Assembly (NCBI GenBank): GCA_010093685.1
Contig: MU006236.1
Location: forward strand, 587,068 to 651,067
Reading direction: 5' to 3'
DNA: 64,000 nt
Origin: Ophiobolus disseminans
Taxonomy: Eukaryota; Ascomycota; Dothideomycetes; Pleosporales; Phaeosphaeriaceae
Position 1 is the stretch's first letter. Every line of letters begins with the position of its first letter. A program made the position numbers and the translations under genes. A model generated the notes under the pieces. That model was not told where the DNA came from. It did no database searches and worked only from the letters and a program-made list of their open reading frames with translations. Below are positions 55,107 to 64,000 of this stretch, one piece after another.

Positions 55107-56458
55107 TTACTCCGAGTCGTCGCCCTCGCTGTTGTTTTGATCGTCGTCAGATCCGCCCTTGACATCATCGTCGTCAACATCGTCATCATCATCGCTCGAC
55201 TCCTCGTCCTGAGCACCGCCATCCGCGTCTTCCTCCTCGTCATCGTCAGAGAGAACGAGCTTCTGCTGCGGTTTCGATGCCGCTGCAGCAGCCGCTCGAC
55301 GCTTCGGTCGTCCACCTGCGTTGTCTCCAGCGGTGCCCCAGTGCGCCTCCGCTTCTTGTATCGCAGCCAGGTCCTTTGCAAACTCACGCTGCTCCTTGAT
55401 CTTGGCGGCCTTCTCGACTGAGTATTTGCCGTCCATGCCGACGTCCCTGAGCATGCCTTTCAGGACACTAATCTTCTCCTTGTTGGTGTCGCATTGGGAG
55501 AGCTCTGGGTCCCTAGACCAGACCTTCCTGATGCCACACTTGACGAGCCAGCCTTGTAGGCGCTTCATCTCTGCTGTGTCTGGGTTGTCGTCGGCTTTGG
55601 GGTTTGCCTTCGCTTTTGGCGCTGCGGGTTTTGTGCCCTTCTTCGCTTTTGCGGCAGGCTCCTTCTTCTGCCGTGACTTCTTTTTGGGCGACTCGTCGAG
55701 GAGACTCGATAGCTCGCTCTCGGAGAGGTCGCGTTTGGTCTCTGGTGGGCTCGTTGCCTGCTTCTTCACTGGAGTCGCTGCAGGCTCGTCGTCGCTGTCA
55801 TCGTCGACCACCGGCTTCTTCGAGAGCTTCGAGGGCTTCGAGGGCTTCTTGGGTGTCGCCTCCTCGTCCGAGTCCTCAGCCACAACCTTCTTGCCCCGTC
55901 GCGCCAGCTTCTTCGGTGGCTCGCTGTCGGCGTCGGAAGGCTCGTCGGAAAGAGGTTCCGACAATTTGCTCTCGAGGTCGTCGTCATCGTCCGAGTCTGT
56001 CTTTCTGCGCTTCTTCGGCTTCTTGACGGGTGCGGCTGCCTTCCGCTTCACTCCCTTTGTAGCGGCGCCTGCCGCCTTGGTCTTCTTCTCGACGGGCTTA
56101 GCCTTGGGTTTAGCCACCTTCTTCGGTGTGGGCGCTGGGGTCGGCACTGGTTCCTGACTAGACTCGCGCGACGGGTCTTTGCAGTAATCGTTCTAAGACG
56201 TATCAGCGCATATGGCGGGAAGTTGCAGAGAATTGAACGTACCACAGCATCTCCAACAACGTCCTTGCTCTGGTTCTTCCATTTCGAGTCCGTCTTGAAG
56301 AACCCGTCTGGCAAGCTAAGCTCCTTCTCTGCGCGCACTCGCACGCGCTTGAGGGTGAGGTCGTCGGCGTTGCCCGACTTGTGGATGGCAATGACAACAT
56401 CGCGCAGCTTTTGCGATATGGCGGCCTCGGACGGCACGTCTCTACCAGAATGCGACAT
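55107..56458 (-). CDS. HIRIP3-like histone chaperone (acidic nuclear protein)
   Basis: Two exons, 56458-56243 and 56192-55107, giving 433 residues; the 50-nt phase-0 intron (GTACGT...CTTAG) restores 'VVGDAV|NDYCKDP'. The N-terminal ~70 residues ('LRDVVIAIHKSGNADDLTLK', 'RVRAEKELSLPDGFF') resemble the DEK C-terminal type DNA-binding domain. The middle is a long run of Lys-, Pro- and Ser-rich sequence with basic and acidic blocks. Residues ~270-350 ('MKRLQGWLVKCGIRKVW', 'KISVLKGMLRDVGMDGKYSV', 'AKIKEQREFAKDLAAIQEAE') match the conserved C-terminal block of HIRIP3, an H2A-type histone chaperone in animals. The tail is strongly acidic. Nuclear location and histone binding are inferred. A long antisense frame reflects the Lys/Ser/Asp codon bias. 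Confidence 0.8.
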
Positions 56459-56943
56459 GTTTGGGCGTCTCAGTGTTGATTGACGACGCGAATCGCGAAA
56501 GGCACTGCAATGGGAATCGCCTAGTTCAATCCACTAGCTTACATGGTAGGGCAGGAACGACCCGACATTAGCGCAGCACGTGATGGCATCCAACGGCGTC
56601 AAGATCTGCACGGCTACCCAAAACTTTGGACTGCAGTCAGGCCGAACATGGCAATCTGCAATCAGCTTCAGTCGCTGTTTGGGCCCGAAGCCTGAAATGA
56701 CAGCCGTGTTGGCCATGGAATTTCCCGTAGCCCCCCGCTGACAGGCGGTCTGTGTTGCACTCCCCGCGCTCAGACTCGCTGGAGGCACAGAATCCCAGCG
56801 ACCGACGTCACACCTAATTCCCATGCAAACTTGCGGCCAGCATTCACGTCGCCAGCAATTCCCACCCACGCGCACCCAACGTGCATGCCACCAGCCGCCA
56901 GCCCCATCCTCCTCTAGCTTTAGCCCGCCCTAAGCCCATTCGT

Positions 56944-56948
56944 CCCCT
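56944..56948 (+). promoter_or_regulatory. STRE-type motif CCCCT
   Basis: CCCCT (reverse of AGGGG) lies ~340 nt before the TPS1 ATG. In yeast this motif binds Msn2/4 and TPS1 is a known target; conservation here is only suggestive because 5-mers occur by chance. Confidence 0.3.
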
Positions 56949-57105
56949 TGCTGCAGGGTCGCCCTCCAAGATTCTGCACCTGCAACACTTACTTTCGCTT
57001 GCCGTATCCCAGAACCTGCGAGAGCCCACTTCTGTCCTGAGCGGGTCTTCTTCACCCCAATTATCATTCTTTCGTCACCGGCGCCTAACATAAAGCCCCG
57101 CCGTT

Positions 57106-57110
57106 CCCCT
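57106..57110 (+). promoter_or_regulatory. STRE-type motif CCCCT, second copy
   Basis: Second CCCCT, ~175 nt before the TPS1 ATG, nearer the usual functional range. Confidence 0.35.
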
Positions 57111-57284
57111 CAAGTAGTCACGCTCTACCTCCCCGCTGACAGCCCAAACTTGCGACCTCACTCCACCACGACAAACGCTCCTCTGCGGGCAACCCTTTGA
57201 CCCCAGAAAAGCCACCACCAACCCCCCCACCTCGAATATTCCTCCTACCACCTACCTCCCGCCGCCCATTCATACACCACAAAC

Positions 57285-59117
57285 ATGACCGACGGGCCAA
57301 CGAAGCTCGTGCGGAAGAAGGCAGAGGAGGGGCGCCTCCTGCTTGTCTCAAATCGCCTGCCCATCACAATCAAGCGCTCAGATGAGGGAAAGTACGAGAT
57401 GTCCATGTCCTCGGGCGGCCTGGTCAGCGGCCTGAGCGGCCTGTCAAAGACCACAACCTTCCAGTGGTACGGTTGGCCGGGCCTCGAGGTACCCGAAGAC
57501 GAGGTGAAGCAGCTCGAGGGACAGTTGAGGGAGGAATACAATGCGGTGCCCATCATGCTCGACGACGAGCTGGCGGACCGCCACTACAACGGCTTCTCAA
57601 GTGAGACCACCCCACTGTGAAAGTAACCCACCCCCTACTTACACACGAGCTCGCAGACGCCATCATGTGGCCGCTGTTCCATTACCACCCCGGCGAGATC
57701 ACCTTCGACGAGTCCGCATGGGAAGGATACGAAGAAGCCAACCGCCTGTTCGCAAAAGCTGTTGCAAAGGACGTGCAAGACAACGACATGGTCTGGGTGC
57801 ACGACTACCACCTGATGCTCATGCCAGCCATGCTGCGCGAGGAGATAGGCAACACCAAGAAGAACGTCAAGATTGGCTTTTTCCTCCACACACCCTTTCC
57901 TAGTTCCGAGATCTATCGTATCCTTCCCGTGCGCAATGAGATCCTACTCGGCGTCTTGCACTGCGATCTGATCGGCTTCCACACATACGACTACGCGCGC
58001 CACTTCCTCAGCAGTTGCTCGCGCATCCTGTAAGTAGCCACTCATTAAATCAGAAGCAGCGGCTGACTCAGCTAGTGGCCTTGCGACAACGCCAAACGGC
58101 GTCGAGTTCCAGGGCAAGGTCGTGACGGTCGGCGCATTTCCAATCGGCATCGATCCTGAGAAATTTGACGAGGGTCTCGAGAAGCCCAAGGTCCAGGAGC
58201 GCATTGCGGCACTCGAGAAGAAGTTCCAGGGCGTCAAGCTCATCGTTGGTGTTGACCGTCTGGACTACATCAAGGGTGTACCGCAGAAGCTGCACGCCCT
58301 CGAGGTGTTCTTGACTGAGCACCCCGAGTGGATCGGCAAAGTTGTGCTTGTACAGGTCGCCGTCCCCTCAAGACAGGATGTCGAGGAATACCAGAATCTC
58401 CGTGCCGTTGTGAACGAGCTCGTCGGACGCATCAACGGCAAGTTTGGAACTATCGAGTTCATGCCTATTCACTTCATGCACAAGTCGGTCTCTTTCGACG
58501 AGCTGATTGCTCTGTACTCGGTTTCGGACGTCTGCCTGGTCTCATCCACCCGCGACGGCATGAACTTGGTGTCCTACGAATACATTGCAACGCAGGAGAA
58601 GCGCCATGGCGTCATGATCCTGTCGGAGTTCACCGGAGCGGCCCAGAGTTTGAACGGCAGCTTGATTGTCAACCCGTGGAATACCGAGGAGCTAGCAGAT
58701 GCTATTCATGACGCCGTCACCATGGGCGACGAGCAGCGCGCGTTGAACTATCAGAAGCTGTCCAAATATGTACGGAAGTACACCAGGTATGTTTGTTCCC
58801 CCTACTGATCACGACCTGTATTAATTAACTGCAGCGCCTGGTGGGGCGAGTCGTTTGTCACTGAACTTAGGAGGATATCAGAGACCGTAGACCGCAAACG
58901 CGTTACCGGCGCTGTCAACTCGAAACCCGTCGCTGGCGCAGGTCCATCTGAGGAGAAGCCGGCAGACGCGGACGGTGCACCTCTCGAGGAGATCGACAGT
59001 ACGCCGACCAAGGACAAAGAATCCGACCCTGCAACCGCCGTTGAGGCCAACAAGGAGGCAGCCGACTCCCTGGCGCAGGACCTTCCCTCCCAGCCCAAAA
59101 AGTCTGCCACCCAGTAG
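57285..59117 (+). CDS. TPS1: Alpha,alpha-trehalose-phosphate synthase (UDP-forming)
   Basis: Four exons: 57285-57600, 57657-58029, 58076-58786 and 58835-59117, giving 560 residues. Introns of 56, 46 and 48 nt have GT-AG ends; junctions rebuild 'NGFS|NAIMWPLFHYHP', 'SRIL|GLATTPNGVEF' and 'KYTS|AWWGESFV'. The enzyme (GT20, retaining) makes trehalose 6-phosphate from UDP-glucose and glucose 6-phosphate in the cytosol. Family blocks include 'RLLLVSNRLPITIKR', 'SSGGLVSGLSGL', 'VWVHDYHLMLMPAMLREEI', 'FFLHTPFPSSEIYRILPVRN', 'VGVDRLDYIKGVPQKLHALE' and 'SVSDVCLVSSTRDGMNLVSY'. After the catalytic domain a ~70-residue acidic, Pro- and Lys-rich tail is present, longer than in yeast Tps1 and typical of filamentous fungi. 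Trehalose protects against heat and drying and Tps1 also gates glycolysis. CCCCT motifs lie upstream. Confidence 0.97.
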
Positions 59118-60476
59118 AGCAGTTGTTTCTTTCCTTCAAGATTCTCACAGCCTTAGTTTGGCACCCTTCTGGAACGGAGCGTTTCCTTTCTTTGCGACCC
59201 AACACAGCATGCGATGGTAGTCCGGCGCGATGGATCTTGCTTGGGTAGACTGCGACGGTTTCCAGAGTACCCCCGATCGCATTTTGAGCATACGAGTAGA
59301 TTTCATGAACTGCTTCTGTAGATGAATCAATCAACAAACCAGATACCCCTTCGTTTGCCGCAGCATCACATGATTGTACAGCGTCCGCTTTCTCGTCCTC
59401 ATTCTCGCTGAAGGTAGTCTTCCGTGCCTGTCACATCGAAGCGCTGGTAAAAGCTTGGCATGTAAGCGAGATGGGTGAGTGTCAACCTTGCCTGCGCTTT
59501 CCTTCAACCACGCCCATCTCTTACCGTTCTAACCGAGTTTCACGTCATCTCAGTGCTGCAATTCACGGCCAACAAGTTGCTTTGCCGCAACTGATGAGCG
59601 GGTTGCGCCCCATACCGAGACGTGGAATTGCAATGCGTCGAGGCACAGCTTGTAGAAGGCACTCTTCAAAGCCGTCATTCTGCCCACTTGAGCGTAGCAC
59701 GTGTCCCATTACAGGAAGCTTGTATCTTGCAAAATTAGTCTTGCGAGAGACTCGGCGGTAGTTGTCGACTACTAAGCGCTCACATATTCATTGCGGCACA
59801 GCAAGGCATACGTCACAAGCAGAAGTCACTTCAGCCCCGCTCCATAACCATAACAAACCTCAGCCTCCTCAACCTGCGACAAACATCCTCCTTTCTACCG
59901 TCGCGCCGCACCCCGACTGTTGCTCCAACGGCTTTGTTTTGCCTCTCCAACACCGCCTTGCGGCGAGGTCTGGATCATGGCGAGCTCATCCAATGGGTAT
60001 GTGTATCTTTTCGTTGTGTGTACTGGCCGCATTTCACACTGCTCAGCGCCATTCTCGCCTCAATATTATCATTTTCTCCGGTCACCGACTCCTTGATTCT
60101 GATTCCATTGTACGCAATTCCGGTCTCCCTACGCGCTTTACTTCGCGTGAACGACCATTGATATCATGGACTTGACCTTCCGCGCCACTGTGGATTGTTT
60201 TGGAAAGAGACATAGCTGCATATTCGTATGGCACGGGAGTTCATCTTTGATGCCTTCGGGATGATCAGCCTCGCCTCAAATGGCTCGTCATACTGGGTGC
60301 TCGACCCAACATCTGACACAATTCGAAGATGGCACAGTGTTCCTGTGGTACTCCAATCATCCCGGAAAGAACGAAAAATCCGTCGCAAGCCTGAGGTATA
60401 AGAATAACGCCGTATTACAGCCACTTGATCAACACATACCACTCTCCTTCTTTCTCTCTTACTACCACAAGTCACA
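59118..60476. other. Intergenic, no gene seen
   Basis: 1.36 kb containing the TPS1 3' UTR and the subtilase promoter. Short overlapping ORFs have no recognisable features. Confidence 0.5.
60397..60404 (+). promoter_or_regulatory. TATA-like box of the subtilase gene
   Basis: TATAAGAA lies 80 nt upstream of the ATG at 60477. The sequence after it is C/T-rich and ends in ACAAGTCACAATG, a good start context. Confidence 0.5.
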
Positions 60477-63400
60477 ATGAGGCTTATCCTTTTACTCCTA
60501 CTATGCACTCAATCAGTCATCTCAGCCATCAGCTTAGGTCACTTCCCTGACTCTGGGATTAGAGACTCCAGCGTCATATTCTATACCGTCTTTCCCATTG
60601 ACTCCACACACGCAGCTGAGACAGCCCGTACCGAAGCATCCTTGAAGGAGCTGTGCGGCGACGCGAACGTCAGGTCCAACCAGAAAATTGACGACAAACA
60701 CATCGAATCCTGGACTATCAAGATATCCATCAACGACGATCTCGCAGCAGTCGGGGCGGTGGAAGGCGTCCATTCTGTCCAGCCAGATATTCCAGCAGAT
60801 CGTTCGCGGTTCGTTGCCAGTCACCCTAGCTTTGCCCGTCGAGATATCCAGTATTATAGCGCTGTAGCAACCCTCGCCGAAGATGTTCAAGCGACAGAAG
60901 AGTTCCTGAAGTCGAAAATTCAAAGTGGAACCGAAATACGCTATCTCAAGGATGGCGATAAGGTTGTAGGCTGGTGGCGACTGGCCCTAGATGCTGAGTC
61001 TCGCAAGGCAGTGAAAAATTTCAAGGGGATCCGATCCATCAGGGTAGGAGCAGTTCTGGAGGACTATCATGCCATACCCTCTAGCGATCGATCTGAAGAT
61101 GACGCAGGAGAGAATGGTGACACTGATTCAGATACGCACAAACGAATGTTGGATTCTCGAAGTATCAGGAATATGCCAGAGCAGCGCGACCTTGCGTCGT
61201 CACCAAATACTAAGGACGGCGTCCTTGCTATTGAGCACGAAGGCCCCTCAAAATCCCCGACCGAGGAGATGAGTCGTCCCGAAGTCACTCGTCGTGATGA
61301 TTTCAACCCGTACGTTGCGATGGCGAAAGATGGCACCGACGCTCAGAAAACCGAGGAATTCTTGAGAACGAAGGTTCAAAGCGGCGTCGAGTTCTACCCT
61401 TATACGATAGAAGATCGTGTCGTGGGTTGGTACGGACTGCGCCTAACCGCTGGGGCCAAGGAAGAAATCGAGAAGTACGAAGACATCAAAGTAGTGAAGC
61501 TGGACGAGAGGGCATTCTTCGAGGCCGAATCCGAGCCCGAAAAAACGCCAACAATCGAAACCCGCGACCCTCATCTACTCCCTCGAGATATTGAATCTTG
61601 CAGCTGCTTTGTAAAAAACACAAGCGATATTCATGAAGTCGAGGAGTTCTTGAAATCCAAAATCCAAAGCGGCAGCAAGTACTATACTCATAAGCGACGT
61701 GGCAAGATCTTTGGCTTCTGGAGTTTGGCTCTGGACTCGGAAGCCCAAAAGATCGTGTCGGAGTACAAAGGCATCGAGGGCTTCAAGGTTGGGGAGCAGA
61801 TATTGACTCAATATTTAGCGCTGCGTGGGGGCGAGGTGTCGGACTTTCCATATACTTTTGGTAATAAGCATCTCAAAAGTCACAACATGCCAGAACAGCG
61901 CGACGTGCACGGCGGCGGTCTGTCTCGAGACGAGTCATCACTTGATCTGCCAAGCACGGGTCGAGGTCGCTTGCACAAGAACCTTCAGGCAAGAGCTGGG
62001 GATTGGGTGAAGCAAACGACCGATGATAAGGTTATGAAGATGATCAGTCAATATCCGTAAGTATAATATTTCGTTATTTGTGACTTGGCTAACGCATGTG
62101 GGTCAGAGGCGCCGATCTCAATAGATTGACAGATTTTGTTTACAAACGTGGGGCCGGCGAAGGTGTATATATTTATCTGATGGACCGAGGAGTTCAGTTC
62201 AACGTCAAAAACGTACGTAACCGCCGTTAGCCATGCTTTCTCAACGCTGACATCATTGTTTGTGCGTGCAGAAAGAGGAGTTCGAGTTTCGCCACATAGA
62301 TGACAAGAAACCACTGTTGATGGAAGCGCTCCAGACAGCACGTTCGAAAGACAAAGGACATAAATACTATGAGGACGATGACGAAGACGTATTGCCGCAT
62401 GGCACAGGTCTAGCCTCGAGAGCCGCTGGCAAGGTCTATGGGATCGCCAAACGTGTACGTTGTCCACTTCCACATACAGTTCCACTCAACTTCGTACCCT
62501 CAGGACAACATCCAATAAATGCTTGTACCCTGTTTCCTACTATCGGGTTGACGGCAGTCTCCCCTATGGTCCGCCACGATTACTGACCATTTCTTAGGCA
62601 ACAATCATACCTGTGAAACTGTTCACCGTTAGCGACGAAGAGTTTTCCGAAGCGTTAGGCCTCATCGAAGAACACATCTCCAGCATTCCCGGGCGGCAAC
62701 ACAAGAGCATTGTCATGAGTGCAATAGGATGGAAGGATGCACTTTTTGGGGGCAGAGATACTCCTGAGGAGGTCAGAGATGCTTGGGATCTCCAAGTAAG
62801 ATTTGGCAACCTCTACAAAGACATTATAAATCTGGGCGTTCCTGTGGTATGTGCAGCGGGCAACGAGGAAGGACAGACGGTTATCAACTCGCTGCCTCAG
62901 CTCTTTGAGTCCGACGATATTCCACTCATCGTTGTAGGAGCAGCTGAGAGTGATGGCTCGCGGATACCGGACTCGCAAGGCGGTGATCAGCTCACAGTCT
63001 ATGCACCAGGTTCCAACGCGCCCATGCAGTCAAAGACTGACGATGGGCATTTTATTAATGGCGGAACATCACTTGGTAAGGCTTCCTGTCTTGGATCCGA
63101 CATCAAAAACAAATATCAACCTACTGACACGGTCCAACAGCTACACCGCACGTCGCCGGTCTCATTGCAACATATCTCAGCTATGATCAAAAGCCTTGGG
63201 ATGACTCTAAGACTAGCATCGACCGCGTCAAAGAGATTAAAAGATTCATTACCTCGAAAGAATCGAGCTGGGAGAGAAAACCCGGCATCAACGTCATTTG
63301 GAATGGAGCAACAGAAGAAGACCACAAGAACGCTGGCGCAAATGGTCTCGGCAACGCGCCCGCTCCCGCTCCCAAAACTAAAGCCATCTCCATCATCTAC

Positions 63401-63778
63401 CGGCGTACTGTCGATGAAATAGGTCGCACATATGATTGGGTCTTTTACCCAACCCCGGTAGGCGTGCCTTCACTCTGCAAAAAGCAAAGCGAAGGCAGGG
63501 TATTCAAGACTCAAGTTGCTGCGAGCGAAGATGAAATTCCTCCGTGGCCCGCTGGCACCTTTTCCTTGGAGAAGAACCTCATCGGCGAAGATTGCGATTA
63601 CAAGAACGATGGAAAGGACAATCCTGGAATGCTTTGGTGCCGGGCGCCCGACGGCAAGGAAGTTGGCTATCCGTGCAACTCAGATAACATGAGAACGACA
63701 AAGACGGTGAAGCAGTGTTCAAAAGATGCGACGCTACCGGGCATGACTCAGGTTGCGGTAGTGTTTTGCGAGTGGTGA
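60477..63778 (+). CDS. Secreted subtilisin-like serine protease (S8) with four I9-like prodomain modules
   Basis: Five exons: 60477-62056, 62107-62212, 62272-62454, 62598-63075 and 63141-63778, giving 994 residues. Introns of 50, 59, 142-143 and 65 nt rebuild 'YP|GADLNRLTD', 'NVKN|KEEFEF', 'IAKR|ATIIPVKLF' and 'GTSL|ATPHVAGL'. A signal peptide (MRLILLLLLCTQSVISA) leads to four ~70-residue modules at about 32-104, 125-195, 277-346 and 375-445. The last three share 'EEFL(K/R)(S/T)K(I/V)QSG' and a hydrophobic 'V(V/F)GW/F' strand. The catalytic domain has Asp553 ('YIYLMDRGV'), His605 ('LPHGTGLASRAAG'), Asn712 ('CAAGNEEG') and Ser781 ('NGGTSLATPHVAG'), so activity is expected. The C-terminus is a ~150-residue Cys-containing domain I do not recognise. 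The role of the extra modules is unknown. Confidence 0.88.
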
Positions 63779-64000
63779 AGGGCGGTGGAGCTTAGGGTTT
63801 TCTCAAGCCTATCTCGCTTTCCGGCATTTTTCCTTCCGTCTTGTCTTGTGTACTTCACGTTCTCGTCTTCGCTCATGTCACTCACATTTCTTCAATATTC
63901 AGTCTTTCTCATCAACTTTCCCACATTTAACTCGCTACAACGTCTCTCAACCTCACCCAAATGATAAACAAAACAGACGCCCCAAAGAGTATCGCTACAC
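63779..64000. other. Subtilase 3' flank to window end
   Basis: 222 bp, C/T-rich toward the end, ending in ACCCAAATGATAAAC; this may be the start context of a gene beyond the window. Confidence 0.3.

Larger units (their letters stand above)
56459..57284. other. Divergent promoter region, HIRIP3-like and TPS1
   Basis: 826 bp between divergent starts. C-rich toward TPS1, with two CCCCT stress-response-type motifs (listed). No gene supported. Confidence 0.5.

Noticed and set aside
55321..56157. 278-codon antisense ORF inside the HIRIP3-like gene
   Set aside because: Ser/Phe/Leu-rich mirror of Lys/Glu/Asp codons; no family features.

Overview
The window looks like nuclear DNA of a filamentous ascomycete (Pezizomycotina, probably a Dothideomycete/Pleosporales-type fungus; the lineage is inference). 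Reasons: spaced monocistronic genes on both strands, GT-AG introns of about 44-62 nt, HET-domain genes, DUF6604 and RING lineage families, and decayed genes whose stop codons fit C-to-T change at CpA, as RIP leaves. There are no operons and I recognised no tRNA or rRNA gene.

Layout: 0.5-2.8 kb, a decayed DUF6604 gene; 3.5-4.0 kb, a small double zinc-ribbon protein; 6.0-7.9 kb, an amino-acid permease; 12.3-17.3 kb, a Rom2/Rgf-type RhoGEF (DEP-DH-PH-CNH); 18.3-18.8 kb, a small Cys-rich protein; 18.9-21.0 kb, a HET pseudogene; 21.5-23.0 kb, a secreted haem-thiolate peroxidase; 26.5-28.1 kb, a FucP-type sugar transporter; 28.9-29.6 kb, an LRR-like pseudogene; 30.1-30.8 kb, a CCDC97-like protein, divergent from a membrane protein with a spermidine-synthase domain (31.3-33.0 kb); 33.2-35.1 kb, a six-exon Dal5-type permease; 36.4-38.2 kb, an intact HET gene ending in 11-residue tandem repeats; 42.0-44.2 kb, a HAL4/HAL5-type kinase; 46.8-48.8 kb, two RING-finger paralogues, one broken; 49.2-51.0 kb, a secreted FAD oxidase; 55.1-56.5 kb, a HIRIP3-like chaperone, divergent from TPS1 (57.3-59.1 kb); 60.5-63.8 kb, a secreted subtilase with four propeptide-like domains.

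The core genes (RhoGEF, HAL-type kinase, TPS1, CCDC97, HIRIP3) are single-copy housekeeping or stress functions. The accessory stretches carry HET, DUF6604 and RING families, transporters, secreted oxidoreductases and repeats. Nothing suggests a biosynthetic cluster.

Best candidates for something new: (1) a degenerate array at about 52.44-54.90 kb whose ~283-bp unit carries a TATA-like box at very regular spacing, with a second motif ~35-44 nt upstream in five units; (2) a foldback MITE-like family with one copy at 38.7 kb and a second that forms the 180-nt intron of the FAD oxidase; (3) the subtilase with four I9-like modules, three of them preceded by basic sites; (4) the HET protein with a hendecapeptide tail.
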